Origin: Spirochaetaceae bacterium
GTDB lineage: Bacteria > Spirochaetota > Spirochaetia > Treponematales > Rectinemataceae
Direction of reading: 5' to 3'
NCBI GenBank assembly: GCA_025355995.1
Contig: JANXYQ010000094.1
Location: 1 to 47,357 of the forward strand
DNA: 47,357 nt
Made by a program: the position numbers and the translations under genes
The notes under the pieces: generated by a model
Seen by the model: the letters and a program-made list of their open reading frames with translations, nothing else
The model's database searches: none
What the model was told of the DNA's origin: nothing
Shown here: piece after piece, positions 15,320-25,084 of the stretch
Layout of the letters: each line of letters opens with the position of its first letter
Position numbering within the stretch: the first letter of the stretch is position 1

Positions 15320-17473
15320 TCACTTTTTCCTCGGCGCCTTCTTGCCGGTGGATCTCGCGGCCTTGGATGCCGCGGCGGGCTTCTTGGGGGCCTTCGCTTT
15401 GTCCTTGGTGGCTATGGCCTCGGCCCTGGCCCGCAGTCCCTTTTTGAGAGCGCCCTTCGCGGCGCCCTTCCTGCCCTTGGCCGCGCCGGAAGCGCGAGGC
15501 GCGGGGAAGAGCTCTTCCGCGCGGGCCGCGGCGGCGGCGGCCGACGCCGCCCGCTTGGCTACCTTGCTCACGCCGACTTGGGCCGCGGCGGCTTCCTTGG
15601 CCGAGAGCCGGACGCCCTGGGCCTTGAGTCCCTTCTCCTCGAAATCGGAGGCGAGGAAGGCCTCCTCCTTCACTTTCATGCGGGGCTTCGGCTCGTAGAC
15701 GATCGTGAACTCGAATCGCTCGTCGGCGGAAAAGAGGAGGAGCTGCGCCCCGTCCGGGATGAGCTGGTAGTCCTTGTTGTTGATGTACTGTTCGATGCGG
15801 CAGCGCTTGATGTGGGCGTAGCCGCTCTCGCCGTCCTTGTAGACGGCGGTGAAAAGGTTCTTGCCGAGCTCTTCCTTCTCGGCGCTCCCGCAGAAGAGCA
15901 GGCCCTTGTCGACGAAGAGCTTTTCCGGCACGGTCATCGCGGTGTACACCCCGTTGCGGCGGATGGCTATGATCTTGTCGTAGGGAGAGACGAGGAAGAG
16001 GGTCTCGCCGCCCGATACCGAGGTTCCGAGATAGCCGGTGGCCTCGTCGTAGCGCAGGGGCAGGTCCCGGCGCGAGGCCACCTTGACATCCACCTGGCGG
16101 AAGGACGAGAGCTCGGTTCGGCGGGGCCAGGACTTCTCGAGCCGTTTCGCTATGCCTTCCAGGAAGGCCACCGCGTACTCCACCAAAGCTGCGAGGTGCT
16201 TGCGCACCTGGGCGAGCTTGGCCTTGAGGAGGTCCAGCTCGTCCTTCGCCTTGTTGATGTCGTAGAGCGATATGCGGCGGATGGGGATCTTGAGCAGGCG
16301 CTCGACGTCCTCGTCGGTCACCTGCCGCTTGATCTCCTTCTTAAAGGGCTCCAGCCCGCCCAGCACGGCCTTGCGTACGCCTTCCTGGGTCTTCATCTTC
16401 TCTATGGCCTTGTACACCCTCTCCTCTATGAATATCCGCTCGAGGGTGCGCGCGTGGATCTCGTCCAGGAGCTCCGCCGCCTCGAGGTTGAGCTCGCGCT
16501 TGAGGATGTCGAGGAGCCGGTCGGCGTGGTGCTTGACGACGTCGGTCGCCCTCATGATCACGGGCAGGTCGTCCTTGATCACGAGGAGGTTGCAGGAGAT
16601 CGACTGCTCGCACTCCGTGAAGGCGTAGAGGGCGTCCACGACGTCGGCGGCGTAGACGCCGCGCTGGAGCTTGATCTCTATCTCGACCTTGTCCGTAGTG
16701 AAGTCCGAGATCGAGGCGATCCTGATGCGCCCGGACTTGGCGGCCGACTCGACGCTGGCGATGAGGCTCTCGGTCGTGGAGCCGAAGGGCAGCTCGCGGA
16801 TGAGGATGCGCTTCTCGTCGGACAGGTCGAGCCTGGCGCGGACGCGCACCTTGCCCAGGCCGTCGGCGTACTCGGAGGCGTCGCAGAAGCCGCCCGTGGA
16901 GAAGTCAGGCTCGAGCTTGAAGCGCCTGCCCTTGAGGGCGGCTATCTCCGCCTTGATGACCTCGACCGGGTTGTGCGGGAGTATCTTGGTGCTCATGCCG
17001 ACGGCTATGCCCTCGGCGCCCATCATCAGTATGACCGGGACCTTGGCCGGGAAGGTGACTGGCTCGACGTTGCGCCCGTCGTAGGAATCGACGTACTCGG
17101 TGATCTTGGGCTTGTAGAGGAGGTCCTTGGCGAGGGGCGTCGCGCGGCACTCGATGTAGCGCGCCGCGGAGGCCTCGTCGCCCGTCGCGATGTTGCCGAA
17201 GTTGCCCTGCTTGTCTATGAACAGTTCCTTGTTCGCGAGCACGACGAGGGCGGAGTAGATCGACTGGTCGCCGTGGGGGTGGTACTTCATGCACTGCCCC
17301 ACCACGTTGGCCACCTTGTGGAACTTCCCGTCGTCCAGCTCGAAGAGGCAGTGGAGGATGCGCCTCTGCACGGGCTTGAGCCCGTCCTCGAGGTCGGGTA
17401 TCGCCCTGTCCTTGATGACGTAGGAGGCGTAGTACATGTAGTTGTCGTTGAAGATCTTCTTTATGTAGGCCAT
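15320..17473 (-). CDS. parC: DNA topoisomerase IV subunit A (ParC, spirochaete type)
   Basis: 717 residues. The breakage-reunion domain begins at once (IPDLEDGLKPVQRRIL) and carries the catalytic Tyr in AARYIECRATP (Y106). The segment corresponding to the quinolone-contact helix reads HPHGDQSIYS: Gln70 and Ser74 stand at the positions of GyrA Ser83 and Asp87. After about residue 470 there is a reduced beta-rich C domain, then an Ala/Lys-rich tail from about 630 (for example KKAPRKK at the end), which probably binds DNA non-specifically. ParC cuts and passes DNA to decatenate daughter chromosomes. It starts 9 bases after the parE stop, so the pair forms an operon. Confidence 0.92.
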   Translation of the reverse strand: MAYIKKIFNDNYMYYASYVIKDRAIPDLEDGLKPVQRRILHCLFELDDGKFHKVANVVGQCMKYHPHGDQSIYSALVVLANKELFIDKQGNFGNIATGDEASAARYIECRATPLAKDLLYKPKITEYVDSYDGRNVEPVTFPAKVPVILMMGAEGIAVGMSTKILPHNPVEVIKAEIAALKGRRFKLEPDFSTGGFCDASEYADGLGKVRVRARLDLSDEKRILIRELPFGSTTESLIASVESAAKSGRIRIASISDFTTDKVEIEIKLQRGVYAADVVDALYAFTECEQSISCNLLVIKDDLPVIMRATDVVKHHADRLLDILKRELNLEAAELLDEIHARTLERIFIEERVYKAIEKMKTQEGVRKAVLGGLEPFKKEIKRQVTDEDVERLLKIPIRRISLYDINKAKDELDLLKAKLAQVRKHLAALVEYAVAFLEGIAKRLEKSWPRRTELSSFRQVDVKVASRRDLPLRYDEATGYLGTSVSGGETLFLVSPYDKIIAIRRNGVYTAMTVPEKLFVDKGLLFCGSAEKEELGKNLFTAVYKDGESGYAHIKRCRIEQYINNKDYQLIPDGAQLLLFSADERFEFTIVYEPKPRMKVKEEAFLASDFEEKGLKAQGVRLSAKEAAAAQVGVSKVAKRAASAAAAAARAEELFPAPRASGAAKGRKGAAKGALKKGLRARAEAIATKDKAKAPKKPAAASKAARSTGKKAPRKK

Positions 17474-17482
17474 ATCCGTCCC

Positions 17483-19309
17483 TTACAGATCGCTTATCAG
17501 GTTCTGCATGATGTACTCGCGGCGCTCGGGCGTGTTCTTGCCCATGTAGAACTGGAGGATCTCCGGCACCGCCTTGAGTGTCTGCACGTCGACGCGGACC
17601 AGGCGGATGTCCTCGCCGATGAACTGGCCGAACTCCGCGGGACTGATCTCGCCGAGCCCCTTGAACCGCGTCATCTCGGAGGAGGCGCCGAGGGCCTTGG
17701 CCGCCTCGTCGCGCTCCTTGGCGCTGTAGCAGTAGCGCGTCTCCTTCTTGGTGCGGACGCGGAAGAGCGGCGTCTCGAGGATGAACACGCGCTCCTGCGT
17801 GACGAGCTCCTCGAAGAAGGTCAGGTAGAAGGTCAGGAGGAGGTTGCGGATGTGGAAGCCGTCGTAGTCGGCGTCGGTCGCGATCACGATGCGCCCATAG
17901 CGCAGGCCCTCGATGTCGGCCTCGATGCCGAGGGCCATCATCATGTTGTACAGCTCCTCGTTCTTGTAGATCGCGGTGCGCGACCGGCCGTACATGTTCT
18001 CGGGCTTGCCCCTCAGGCTGAAGATGGCCTGGGTGTAGACGTCGCGGGAGCTCACCATCGAGCCGGCGGCGGAGAGGCCCTCGGTGAGGAAGATAGTGGA
18101 GAGCTCGCCCTTGGGGTCGCCCAGGTGGTACTTGCAGTCCTTGAGGTTGGGGATGCGGAGCTCGATCTTGCGCGCCGCCTCCTTGGCCTCCTTCTTGACC
18201 ACGTTCAGCTCGGTGCGGAGCTTCTCGTTGGCGGCGATCTTCTCCTGCAGGCGCTTGGCCGCCTGGGGATTCTTGCGGAGGAACTCGTCGACGCCGGACT
18301 TCACTTCCTGGAGTATCCAGGGCTTGATGTCGGTGTTGCCGAGCTTGTTCTTGGTCTGGCTCTCGAAGACCGGGTTCTTGAGCTTCACCGAGACGGCCGC
18401 GGCGATGCCCTCGCGGATGTCCTCGCCCTTGTATTGCGCCTGGAAGAACTCGTTGATGGCCTTGAGGAATCCCTCCCGGAAGGCCGAGAGGTGGGACCCG
18501 CCGTCGGATGTGAACTGGCCGTTGACGAAGGAGAAGTACTCCTCGCCGTAATTGCCCGTGTGCGTGAAGGCGAACTCGATCTTGTCGCCCCGGCTGTAGC
18601 CTATGTCGTACAACGTGGCGTCGCCGACCTCGTCGTACAGGAGGTCGTGGAGGCCGTTCTTCGAGGCGAAGTCCGTCCCGTTGAACGTGAGCGTCAGCCC
18701 CGAGTTGAGGTAGGCGTAGTGCCGGAGCCGCTTCTCGATGAACTCGACGTTGTAGGCGTACTCGCCGAATATCTCGAGGTCGGGCGTGAACTCGACGAGC
18801 GTGCCGTTGGGCTCCTTCCTCGACTCGGTCTCGCGCTTGTACTTGAGGACGCCCTGCTCGAAGCGGGCCTCGAACTGCCGTCCCTCGCGATAGGCGACGA
18901 CGCGGAAGGCGGAGGAGAGGGCGTTCACGGCCTTGGTGCCGACCCCGTTGAGGCCGACCGAGAATTGGAACACGTCGTCGTTGTACTTGGCGCCGGTGTT
19001 GATGACCGAGACGGCCTCCACGACCTTCCCGAGGGGGATGCCGCGGCCGTAGTCGCGGACCGACACCCGGGAGAGGCCGGTGCCCTCGTCACGCTCGAGT
19101 CGCACGACTATCCGGTCGCCCGCGCCCATGATGAACTCGTCGACCGAGTTGTCGATCACTTCCTTAAGGAGGACGTATATCCCGTCGTCGGGGTTGCCCC
19201 CGTCCCCGAGCCTGCCTATGTACATGCCGGTGCGCAGGCGTATGTGCTCGAGGGAGCTGAGGGTCTTGATCTTGGATTCGTCGTAGCCGGAGGAGCTTTT
19301 CGTTGCCAT
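17483..19309 (-). CDS. parE: DNA topoisomerase IV subunit B (ParE, spirochaete type)
   Basis: 608 residues. GHKL ATPase domain: RTGMYIG, ELIKEV-like KEVIDNSVDE, DYGRGIPLG, NGVGTKAVNAL. The Toprim domain is atypical: EGLSAAGSM replaces the usual EGDSAGGSA, while LRGKPENMYG, TDADYDGFHI and RFKGLGEI are kept. The D of TDADYDG and the first Glu supply metal ligands. The protein supplies ATP-driven strand passage with ParC. ATG 19309 is chosen because the ORF upstream runs through non-conserved sequence. It has no strong ribosome site and is divergent from the chemoreceptor gene across 115 bases. Confidence 0.92.
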   Translation of the reverse strand: MATKSSSGYDESKIKTLSSLEHIRLRTGMYIGRLGDGGNPDDGIYVLLKEVIDNSVDEFIMGAGDRIVVRLERDEGTGLSRVSVRDYGRGIPLGKVVEAVSVINTGAKYNDDVFQFSVGLNGVGTKAVNALSSAFRVVAYREGRQFEARFEQGVLKYKRETESRKEPNGTLVEFTPDLEIFGEYAYNVEFIEKRLRHYAYLNSGLTLTFNGTDFASKNGLHDLLYDEVGDATLYDIGYSRGDKIEFAFTHTGNYGEEYFSFVNGQFTSDGGSHLSAFREGFLKAINEFFQAQYKGEDIREGIAAAVSVKLKNPVFESQTKNKLGNTDIKPWILQEVKSGVDEFLRKNPQAAKRLQEKIAANEKLRTELNVVKKEAKEAARKIELRIPNLKDCKYHLGDPKGELSTIFLTEGLSAAGSMVSSRDVYTQAIFSLRGKPENMYGRSRTAIYKNEELYNMMMALGIEADIEGLRYGRIVIATDADYDGFHIRNLLLTFYLTFFEELVTQERVFILETPLFRVRTKKETRYCYSAKERDEAAKALGASSEMTRFKGLGEISPAEFGQFIGEDIRLVRVDVQTLKAVPEILQFYMGKNTPERREYIMQNLISDL

Positions 19310-19424
19310 ATCGGTTGGAATGTAGCACGCCGGAGGAGAGAGGGGAAAGTGGGGCCTTTGCGCGATAATCCCCGATTCCCTTGCTAAATGGGTTCCCCAA
19401 ACTATAGTTATCCGGGGGGTTCCC

Positions 19425-21149
19425 ATGAAACTCAGGACCAGGATACTGCTTTCCTTCGGCCTCGTGATCGCCCTGCTCGCCTTCCTCGGCTTCGCCAGCG
19501 TGAACGGCATGCGCGCGTTCAACGCTCAGACGGTCTCGATCGCGACCGATAGCCTCCCGAGCCTCGACCTAGCCCATTCGATCGACACCGAGACCTCGAA
19601 TTACCGGATCGCCCAGCTCGAGCACATCATCTCGAACTCCGATGCGGAGATGACCGCCTGGGGAACCGAAATCGGCCGCCTCTCCAAGCTGATCGCCGGC
19701 TATATCGATACATACAAGAAAGGCTACGTATCGAACGAGGCCGACGGTGCCCAGATAAGGCTCCTCGAGGAGCTTTGGCTCGCCTACGAGAAGGCTTGGG
19801 CGCCGGTCGAGGCGCTGAGCAAGACGAACAAGACGGCCGAGGCCATGGCCGAGATGCACGGCTCCCTCAAGAAAGCCTATGTCGACGCCAACGCGCCCAT
19901 CCTCGCCCTCGTCGCACTCAATAAGGCCGCAGCCGCGGACGCGTACGCGAAGAGCAGGACCACCTACTCGAGCGTGACCTTCTTCGTAATCGTGGCGATC
20001 GTCGTCGCCTTCGCCGCCGCCCTGGTCATGGCGCTCGCGCTCGCCGCCAATGTCATGAAGTCGGTCGGAGGCGAGCCCGAGGCGATAGCGGCCCGATCCC
20101 TGACCATGGCGGGGGGAGACCTGTCGGCCGAGATCGGCGACCTCGCCGAGGCGCGGGGCATCGCGAAAGGCGCGGGCACCCTGGCCCTCAAGCTCAGGGA
20201 AGTCATCGGAGATATCCAGGAGTCCTCCCTGAACGTTTCGGAGGGCTCCCGCCAGGTCTCGCAATCCTCTCAGTCCCTGAGCCAGGGCGCCACCGAGCAG
20301 GCGGCGTCCATGGAGGAGGTCTCGAGCTCCATGGAGGAGATGGCCTCCAACATCAAGCAAAACTCGGAGAACGCGATGCAAACCGAGTCGATCGCCCGAA
20401 AGGCCGCGGAGAGCGCCGAGCGCGGCGGCGCGATAGTCGCCGAGGCGGTGGCCGCGGTCAAGGAGATAGCCTCCAAGATCGGCATCATCGAGGAGATAGC
20501 CCGCCAGACCAACCTGCTCGCGCTCAACGCCGCGATCGAGGCCGCGCGCGCGGGCGACGCGGGGAAGGGCTTCGCGGTGGTGGCGAGCGAGGTGCGCAAG
20601 CTGGCGGAGCGCAGCCAAGGCGCGGCGGGCGAAATAACGCAGCTCTCCGCCCGGACGGTATCGGCGGCCGAGGGAACGAAGGCGATCATCGCGGAGATAG
20701 TGCCGGACATCAAGCGGACCGCCGCCCTCGTGCAGGAAATCGTCGCCTCCAGCAAGGAGCAGGACGCCGGCGCCGCCCAGATCGGCTCGGCCCTGGCCCA
20801 GCTCGACAAGGTCGTGCAGCAGAACGCCGCCGCGGCCGAGGAGCTCGCCTCGACGGCGGAGGAGTTGACTGGCCAAGCCTCGCAGGCCCTCGATACCATA
20901 GGCTACTTCAGGCTATCCGCGACGGCGAGGAGCGAGGCGCCCGCGGAGAGAAAACCCGAGGCCAGGACGCCGCGGCAAAGGCCGGCGAAGGCGCAGGCTC
21001 CGTCGGGCAGGTCGCCTGCGACCCCGGCGCGTCCACGGATCGCCGCAAAGCCTAAGCCCGGGACGGCGAAGGGCGTCGCGCTCAAGGTGAACGCGACGGC
21101 CATCGCGCCGATCGCCGCCGTCAAGGACTCGGATTTCGAGGAGTTCTGA
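19425..21149 (+). CDS. Methyl-accepting chemotaxis protein
   Basis: 574 residues. TM1 at about 5-27, a periplasmic four-helix-bundle-type sensor domain, TM2 at about 183-210, a short HAMP-like region, then the signalling hairpin with the tip [20 protein letters not shown] and [20 protein letters not shown]. The receptor couples CheA/CheW to ligand sensing and drives flagellar switching. The C-terminal 85 residues are a flexible Pro/Ala/Lys-rich tail ending in DSDFEEF; an acidic-aromatic end like this could act as a CheR/CheB docking peptide, though it is not the enteric NWETF. Ribosome site GGGGGG. Ligand unknown. Confidence 0.93.
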   Translation: MKLRTRILLSFGLVIALLAFLGFASVNGMRAFNAQTVSIATDSLPSLDLAHSIDTETSNYRIAQLEHIISNSDAEMTAWGTEIGRLSKLIAGYIDTYKKGYVSNEADGAQIRLLEELWLAYEKAWAPVEALSKTNKTAEAMAEMHGSLKKAYVDANAPILALVALNKAAAADAYAKSRTTYSSVTFFVIVAIVVAFAAALVMALALAANVMKSVGGEPEAIAARSLTMAGGDLSAEIGDLAEARGIAKGAGTLALKLREVIGDIQESSLNVSEGSRQVSQSSQSLSQGATEQAASMEEVSSSMEEMASNIKQNSENAMQTESIARKAAESAERGGAIVAEAVAAVKEIASKIGIIEEIARQTNLLALNAAIEAARAGDAGKGFAVVASEVRKLAERSQGAAGEITQLSARTVSAAEGTKAIIAEIVPDIKRTAALVQEIVASSKEQDAGAAQIGSALAQLDKVVQQNAAAAEELASTAEELTGQASQALDTIGYFRLSATARSEAPAERKPEARTPRQRPAKAQAPSGRSPATPARPRIAAKPKPGTAKGVALKVNATAIAPIAAVKDSDFEEF

Positions 21150-21164
21150 TGATATGATGGGGCT

Positions 21165-22073
21165 ATGACGAACCTCAGGATCGCCTTAGCCGCGATCGCG
21201 GCGATAGCATTGCTCCCCCCCGGCGCCGCCTGCAAGGATTTCCCAGAGCCGGTCCTCTCGGTCGACCCGCTGGCCGCGGCGACGAGGCCCGGCCTGCCTG
21301 CGGGAATGGGAGGCGCCTTCGAGTACTGCAATTACGCGTTCGCCCACGACGAGGTCGACAGTTTCTACTTCAGGGTGAGCGCCAGCCCGGCCTTCGTCGA
21401 TCTCGGCGACGCCTTCGCCCTCGGCTCGATATTCGAAAGCACGCTGATGTGCGGCCCCCTCCGAACGGGCACCACTGCCGCGAACGTCGCGGCATTCTGG
21501 ATGAACGCGGTGCAGTTCGAGTACGGGCTATACGCCTCGCTCGCGGTCACGGAGCCCGGCAAGGACGGTTTCCATCTACTCGCGGAGTATTCCCGGACGA
21601 GCCAGCATCCTCTCGGCAGCCCCGGCCTGACATACTCGCAGGTATCCTCGGACATCCTCGCCGTAGGCCTCGCCCCGCCCGAGCTCGCCCTAGGTCCCGC
21701 GACGGTCCTATCATACCTTCGCATCGGCTACTGCTCGCTCCTGGCGTTTTGGGGCAGCAGCCTGGCCCAGCCGCGCGCGTCCTGGTTCCTCAAACCCGCC
21801 GTCGAGGTGGAGCTGCCTCTCGAAGGCCTGGCGCTCGTCGCCCGCGCCTACCCGTATATCTTCATCGATCGATACGCCAAACGCCTGGACGCCGATTGGT
21901 TCGCCGAGGCGGGAGCCATCCTCGCGAGGGGCCGGGAGAGCGCGGAGCTGCTCGTGACGCTTTACGACACGAGGAACTCGGAGATGCTCGACGAGGCGGT
22001 ACACCCGACCTTCGAGGCCGGCGTCTCGGTCAGGTTTTCCTACGACCGAGCGAGGCTGCCCGGCCCAGGCTAG
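21165..22073 (+). CDS. Secreted protein, possible outer-membrane beta-barrel
   Basis: 302 residues with a signal peptide (LRIALAAIAAIALLPPGAAC; a Cys near residue 23 makes a lipoprotein conceivable). The mature part has repeated amphipathic strands with aromatic ends (FEYCNYAFAHDEVDSFYFRV, FEYGLYASLAV, FHLLAEYSRTS, LVARAYPYIFI) and ends in a strand FEAGVSVRFSYDRA, suggesting a small barrel, perhaps 10-14 strands. No family recognised. It starts 15 bases after the chemoreceptor stop, so it is probably co-transcribed with it, and converges with psuG, overlapping by 4 bases. Confidence 0.65.
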   Translation: MTNLRIALAAIAAIALLPPGAACKDFPEPVLSVDPLAAATRPGLPAGMGGAFEYCNYAFAHDEVDSFYFRVSASPAFVDLGDAFALGSIFESTLMCGPLRTGTTAANVAAFWMNAVQFEYGLYASLAVTEPGKDGFHLLAEYSRTSQHPLGSPGLTYSQVSSDILAVGLAPPELALGPATVLSYLRIGYCSLLAFWGSSLAQPRASWFLKPAVEVELPLEGLALVARAYPYIFIDRYAKRLDADWFAEAGAILARGRESAELLVTLYDTRNSEMLDEAVHPTFEAGVSVRFSYDRARLPGPG

Positions 22074-23002
22074 AGCTTCGAGTACTCGACGGCTATCCTC
22101 GCCGCCAGGACCGCGTTGTTGAGCACGAGCGCGATGTTGGATTCGAGGCTCTCCCCTTCCGTGAGCTCCTTGACCTTGGCGAGCAGGAAGGGCGTCACGT
22201 CCTTGCCCTTGATGCCGGCTTTCCCGGCGGCGGCGAGGGCGGTCTCGATGGCCGCGCCGATCGCTGCGGCGTCCATGGAATGGGCGTCCGGCACGGGGTT
22301 GGCAATGACGACCCCCCCACCGAGGCCGAGACCCCATTTAGCCGCGAGGAGGAGGGCGACCTGGGCGGGGCTGTCGGCCCTCTCCTCGAGGCGCAGGCCC
22401 GAACGGCTCGTATAGAAGGCGGGGAACTCGTCCGTCCCGTAGCCTATTACCGGCACGCCCTTGGTCTCGAGGTACTCGAGGGTCTTGGGCAGGTCGAGGA
22501 TGGATTTCGCCCCGGCGCAGACCACGGCCACCCCGGTCCTCGCGAGCTCCTCCAGGTCGGCGGAGACGTCCCAGCTGCGCTCGGCGCCGCGATGCACGCC
22601 ACCGATGCCCCCCGTGGCGAAGATCCTCGCGCCCGCCATGGCGGCCACGATCATCGTGGCCGCGACGGTAGTCGCCCCGTCCCCCCCCGAGGCGACTACG
22701 CGGGGAAGGTCGCGGCGGCTCACCTTCGCGACTCCCGAGCCGCCCTCGGCGCCCGCGCGGGGACGCCCCAAGGCCTCTATCTGGCCCGAGTCGAGGCCCG
22801 CCTTCAGTCGGCCGCCGAGCACGGCGATCGTGGCGGGGACGGCTCCCGCGCCTCGCACGGCCGCCTCGACGCGGAGGGCTGTCTCCACGTTGCGCGGATA
22901 CGGCATGCCGTGAGAGATGATCGTCGATTCCAGGGCCACTACGGGCCGGCCGCCTCGGAGCGCCTCGGTCACTTCGTCGGAGAGGTCAAGATACTCGTTC
23001 AC
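22070..23002 (-). CDS. psuG: Pseudouridine-5'-phosphate glycosidase (PsuG)
   Basis: 310 residues. It splits pseudouridine 5'-phosphate into uracil and ribose 5-phosphate in the cytoplasm. Family sequence is conserved throughout: VALESTIISHGMPYPRN, PATIAVLGGRLKAGL, VSRRDLP, GATTVAATMIVAA, FATGGIGGVHRG, TGVAVVCAGAKSILDLPKT, GYGTDEFPAFY and VIANPVP. The catalytic Lys and Mn-binding acids of the family fall in these blocks. It overlaps the end of psuK by 17 bases; the two genes form a complete pseudouridine catabolic pair. Confidence 0.95.
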   Translation of the reverse strand: MNEYLDLSDEVTEALRGGRPVVALESTIISHGMPYPRNVETALRVEAAVRGAGAVPATIAVLGGRLKAGLDSGQIEALGRPRAGAEGGSGVAKVSRRDLPRVVASGGDGATTVAATMIVAAMAGARIFATGGIGGVHRGAERSWDVSADLEELARTGVAVVCAGAKSILDLPKTLEYLETKGVPVIGYGTDEFPAFYTSRSGLRLEERADSPAQVALLLAAKWGLGLGGGVVIANPVPDAHSMDAAAIGAAIETALAAAGKAGIKGKDVTPFLLAKVKELTEGESLESNIALVLNNAVLAARIAVEYSKL

Positions 23003-23957
23003 GAGGGATTCCTTTCGCGGTCTCCATCAGGAGATCCGCGTCCATATCGGGATTGACGGGCGATTGCGAGGCGGCGGCGAGCATCGCGGCGGCGAGGGCG
23101 AGGGCGCAGCGCTCTCCGAGGGGGATGCCGCGGAGGAGGCCCCAGGCGATGGCCGCGCAGGCCGCGTCCCCGGCGCCCGAGGCGTTGACCGCCTCGAGGC
23201 CGCGCGGAGGGGAGGGAGGAAGCCGCGCTATCCAGGTTTCCGAGGCCATGGCGAAGAGTCCGTCGCTGCCGAGAGAGATGAAGGCCTCGCCCAAGCCCTT
23301 CCCGAGGAGGAGCCGGGCCAAGGCCTCCGGAACGAGCCCGGGCTCTCGGGGACCGAGGCCGGCGAGGAGGGAGGCCTCGACGCGGTTGGGCTTGGCGAAG
23401 GCGAAGGAGCCGAGCGAGGCGGCACCCCTCGGCGCCTTGGCGGCGGATACGGGATCGAAGCCCAGGAGGGGGCCTCCGTCGCCTTTCGGATAGCGGGCCG
23501 CCAGCCAGCGAATGGAGGCCTCGGGGATATTCGCGTCGACGAGGATCAAATCAGCTGAATCGAGGAATCCGGCCCTCTCTGCGAGGCGCTCGGGGGTCAG
23601 CAGGTCGATGGAGTCCATGGCGGCGACGGCTCCGGCAAGGCTGCCGTCCGAATCGAGGAGGCAGAGATACCTCGAGGCCGAGCAATTTTCGAGCCTCAGC
23701 GAACCCTCCAGCCCGATCCCGACGGAGGCGCAGGAAGCGGCCAGAGAGGCGGAGTCGCCGTCGTCGCCCAGGACCGAGACGAGCTCCACCCTCGCGCCGA
23801 GCCTGGCGAGGTTTTCGGCTATATTTCGCCCGACTCCGCCGGGCCTCTGGCAATACGTGCCGGGATTGGAATCCATTGCCCTGAATGAATTAGTTGATTT
23901 ACCTTGTATATCGAGGTTTATCCCGCCGATGACGGCGAAAAGCGGCCTTTCGCTCAA
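22986..23957 (-). CDS. psuK: PfkB-family kinase, pseudouridine kinase (PsuK)
   Basis: 323 residues, ribokinase fold: GGINLDIQG at the N terminus, PGGVGRNIAENLARLGA (substrate-site GG), AFAKPNRVEASLL, and the C-terminal anion-hole motif NASGAGDAACA containing the catalytic Asp. PfkB kinases have several sugar or nucleoside substrates; pseudouridine is assigned from the fused context with psuG, which uses its product. The start is TTG 23957 with GGAG upstream. It is divergent from the J-domain gene. Confidence 0.88.
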   Translation of the reverse strand: MSERPLFAVIGGINLDIQGKSTNSFRAMDSNPGTYCQRPGGVGRNIAENLARLGARVELVSVLGDDGDSASLAASCASVGIGLEGSLRLENCSASRYLCLLDSDGSLAGAVAAMDSIDLLTPERLAERAGFLDSADLILVDANIPEASIRWLAARYPKGDGGPLLGFDPVSAAKAPRGAASLGSFAFAKPNRVEASLLAGLGPREPGLVPEALARLLLGKGLGEAFISLGSDGLFAMASETWIARLPPSPPRGLEAVNASGAGDAACAAIAWGLLRGIPLGERCALALAAAMLAAASQSPVNPDMDADLLMETAKGIPRERVS

Positions 23958-24020
23958 AGCAACTCCATCCAGGTTGATTCTCGGTTCGGCTTCCTATAGA
24001 TTACTAGACCGAGGATAAAT

Positions 24021-24527
24021 GTGGACCAGATTTTCGATAGATTCGAGCGAATGTTCAAGTCCTGGGTATCCAGCACGGTCGACGACGCCGAGGAACTGTT
24101 CGGAAAGTCCGGTGCCCGGGCTTCCAGCGGCGATTCCGACCTCGACGCGGCCATGGACGAGCTCGACGACTTCCTCAACGTCGGCAGGACCGAGACCGAG
24201 GCGCGCGAGCGCGACAGGGCCCGCCGCGAACGCGAGGCGGAGGCGCGCCGCGCCGCCGGGAGCGCCTCGGGTTCCTCCGCCTACTCCCGCTCCTCCGGCC
24301 CTCCCGCTGCCCTCCTGCGCGCCTACCGAAGCCTCGGCCTCGCGTACGGCGCGCCTTTCCCAGAGGTCAAGGCCGCCTACAAAAGGCTCCTAATGCAAAA
24401 CCACCCGGACCGCAATGCCGCCACCCCCGATCAGCTCAGGCGCTCGACCGAAATATCCGCGACGCTAAATGCGGCATATCAGACCATCGAGACCTGGCAG
24501 ACCACGGGTAAGTTGGACGATAGTTAG
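24021..24527 (+). CDS. J-domain (DnaJ-like) protein
   Basis: 168 residues starting at GTG 24021 behind GAGGA; an overlapping ATG at 24019 is in the wrong frame. The N-terminal half (FERMFKSWVSSTVDDAEELF, then an Arg/Glu-rich helix and a Ser/Gly linker) is followed by a J domain from about 95: AYRSLGL, VKAAYKRLLMQNHPDRN with the HPD tripeptide, then LNAAYQTIE. It should stimulate an Hsp70 (DnaK) ATPase. The J domain is C-terminal, as in DjlA-type proteins, but there is no membrane anchor. It lies just upstream of flagellar chaperone genes. Confidence 0.88.
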   Translation: MDQIFDRFERMFKSWVSSTVDDAEELFGKSGARASSGDSDLDAAMDELDDFLNVGRTETEARERDRARREREAEARRAAGSASGSSAYSRSSGPPAALLRAYRSLGLAYGAPFPEVKAAYKRLLMQNHPDRNAATPDQLRRSTEISATLNAAYQTIETWQTTGKLDDS

Positions 24528-24640
24528 CTTAAGGACGAGCGAAGCGCAATGGCGACGGACGGATATGCTCCCTTTTCGATCAAGGGAAGAACCGCGGCTT
24601 CCGAAAATCGAACAAGACCTTACTGGAGGGGAAGACCGGA

Positions 24641-25072
24641 ATGAACGCCAACCCGCTCGCCGCTTACCGAGAGACCCGCGTCAAGACCGCGAGCCCGGGA
24701 CAACTCGTCGTCATGCTCTACGACGAGGCGATCAAGCAATCCGACACGGCGATAGCCCTGCTCGGGAAAGACTCGAAGCCCAAGCCCAAGGATATCGAGC
24801 GCATCAACATGGCCCTGGGGAAGGTGCAGGACGTCATCACCGAGCTCATGGCCTCCCTCGACTTCGACGCTGGCGGGGAGATAGCCCAGGACCTCTTCGC
24901 CCTCTATGTCTGGTTCGGCAGGGAGCTGCTCGAGGCCAACATACACAAGGAATCCGCCCGCGTTTCGGCCGTCAGGACGATGCTCGCGGACCTCAGGGAA
25001 GCCTGGGCCGACGCCGCGTCCAAGGCGCAGGGCGGCTCGTCCACGCCCGTCGGCGTCAACATCGCCGGCTAA
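24641..25072 (+). CDS. fliS: Flagellar export chaperone FliS
   Basis: 143 residues; usual FliS size. The N terminus NPLAAYRETRVKTASPGQLV and VMLYDEAIK are the family hallmark, followed by four helices. FliS keeps flagellin monomers unfolded in the cytoplasm before export through the flagellar type III apparatus. Strong GGAGGGG ribosome site 8 bases upstream. It is followed after 12 bases by the FlgN-like gene, so the two chaperones are an operon. Confidence 0.95.
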   Translation: MNANPLAAYRETRVKTASPGQLVVMLYDEAIKQSDTAIALLGKDSKPKPKDIERINMALGKVQDVITELMASLDFDAGGEIAQDLFALYVWFGRELLEANIHKESARVSAVRTMLADLREAWADAASKAQGGSSTPVGVNIAG

Positions 25073-25084
25073 GGGGAGGGCGAT

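Noticed and set aside
15578-19387. A 1269-codon open frame on the plus strand, the longest in the window
   Set aside because: It is exactly antisense to parC and parE. Its product is a monotonous Leu/Val/Glu/Asp/Gly mixture without motifs, as expected from high-GC codon bias that removes stops opposite real genes.
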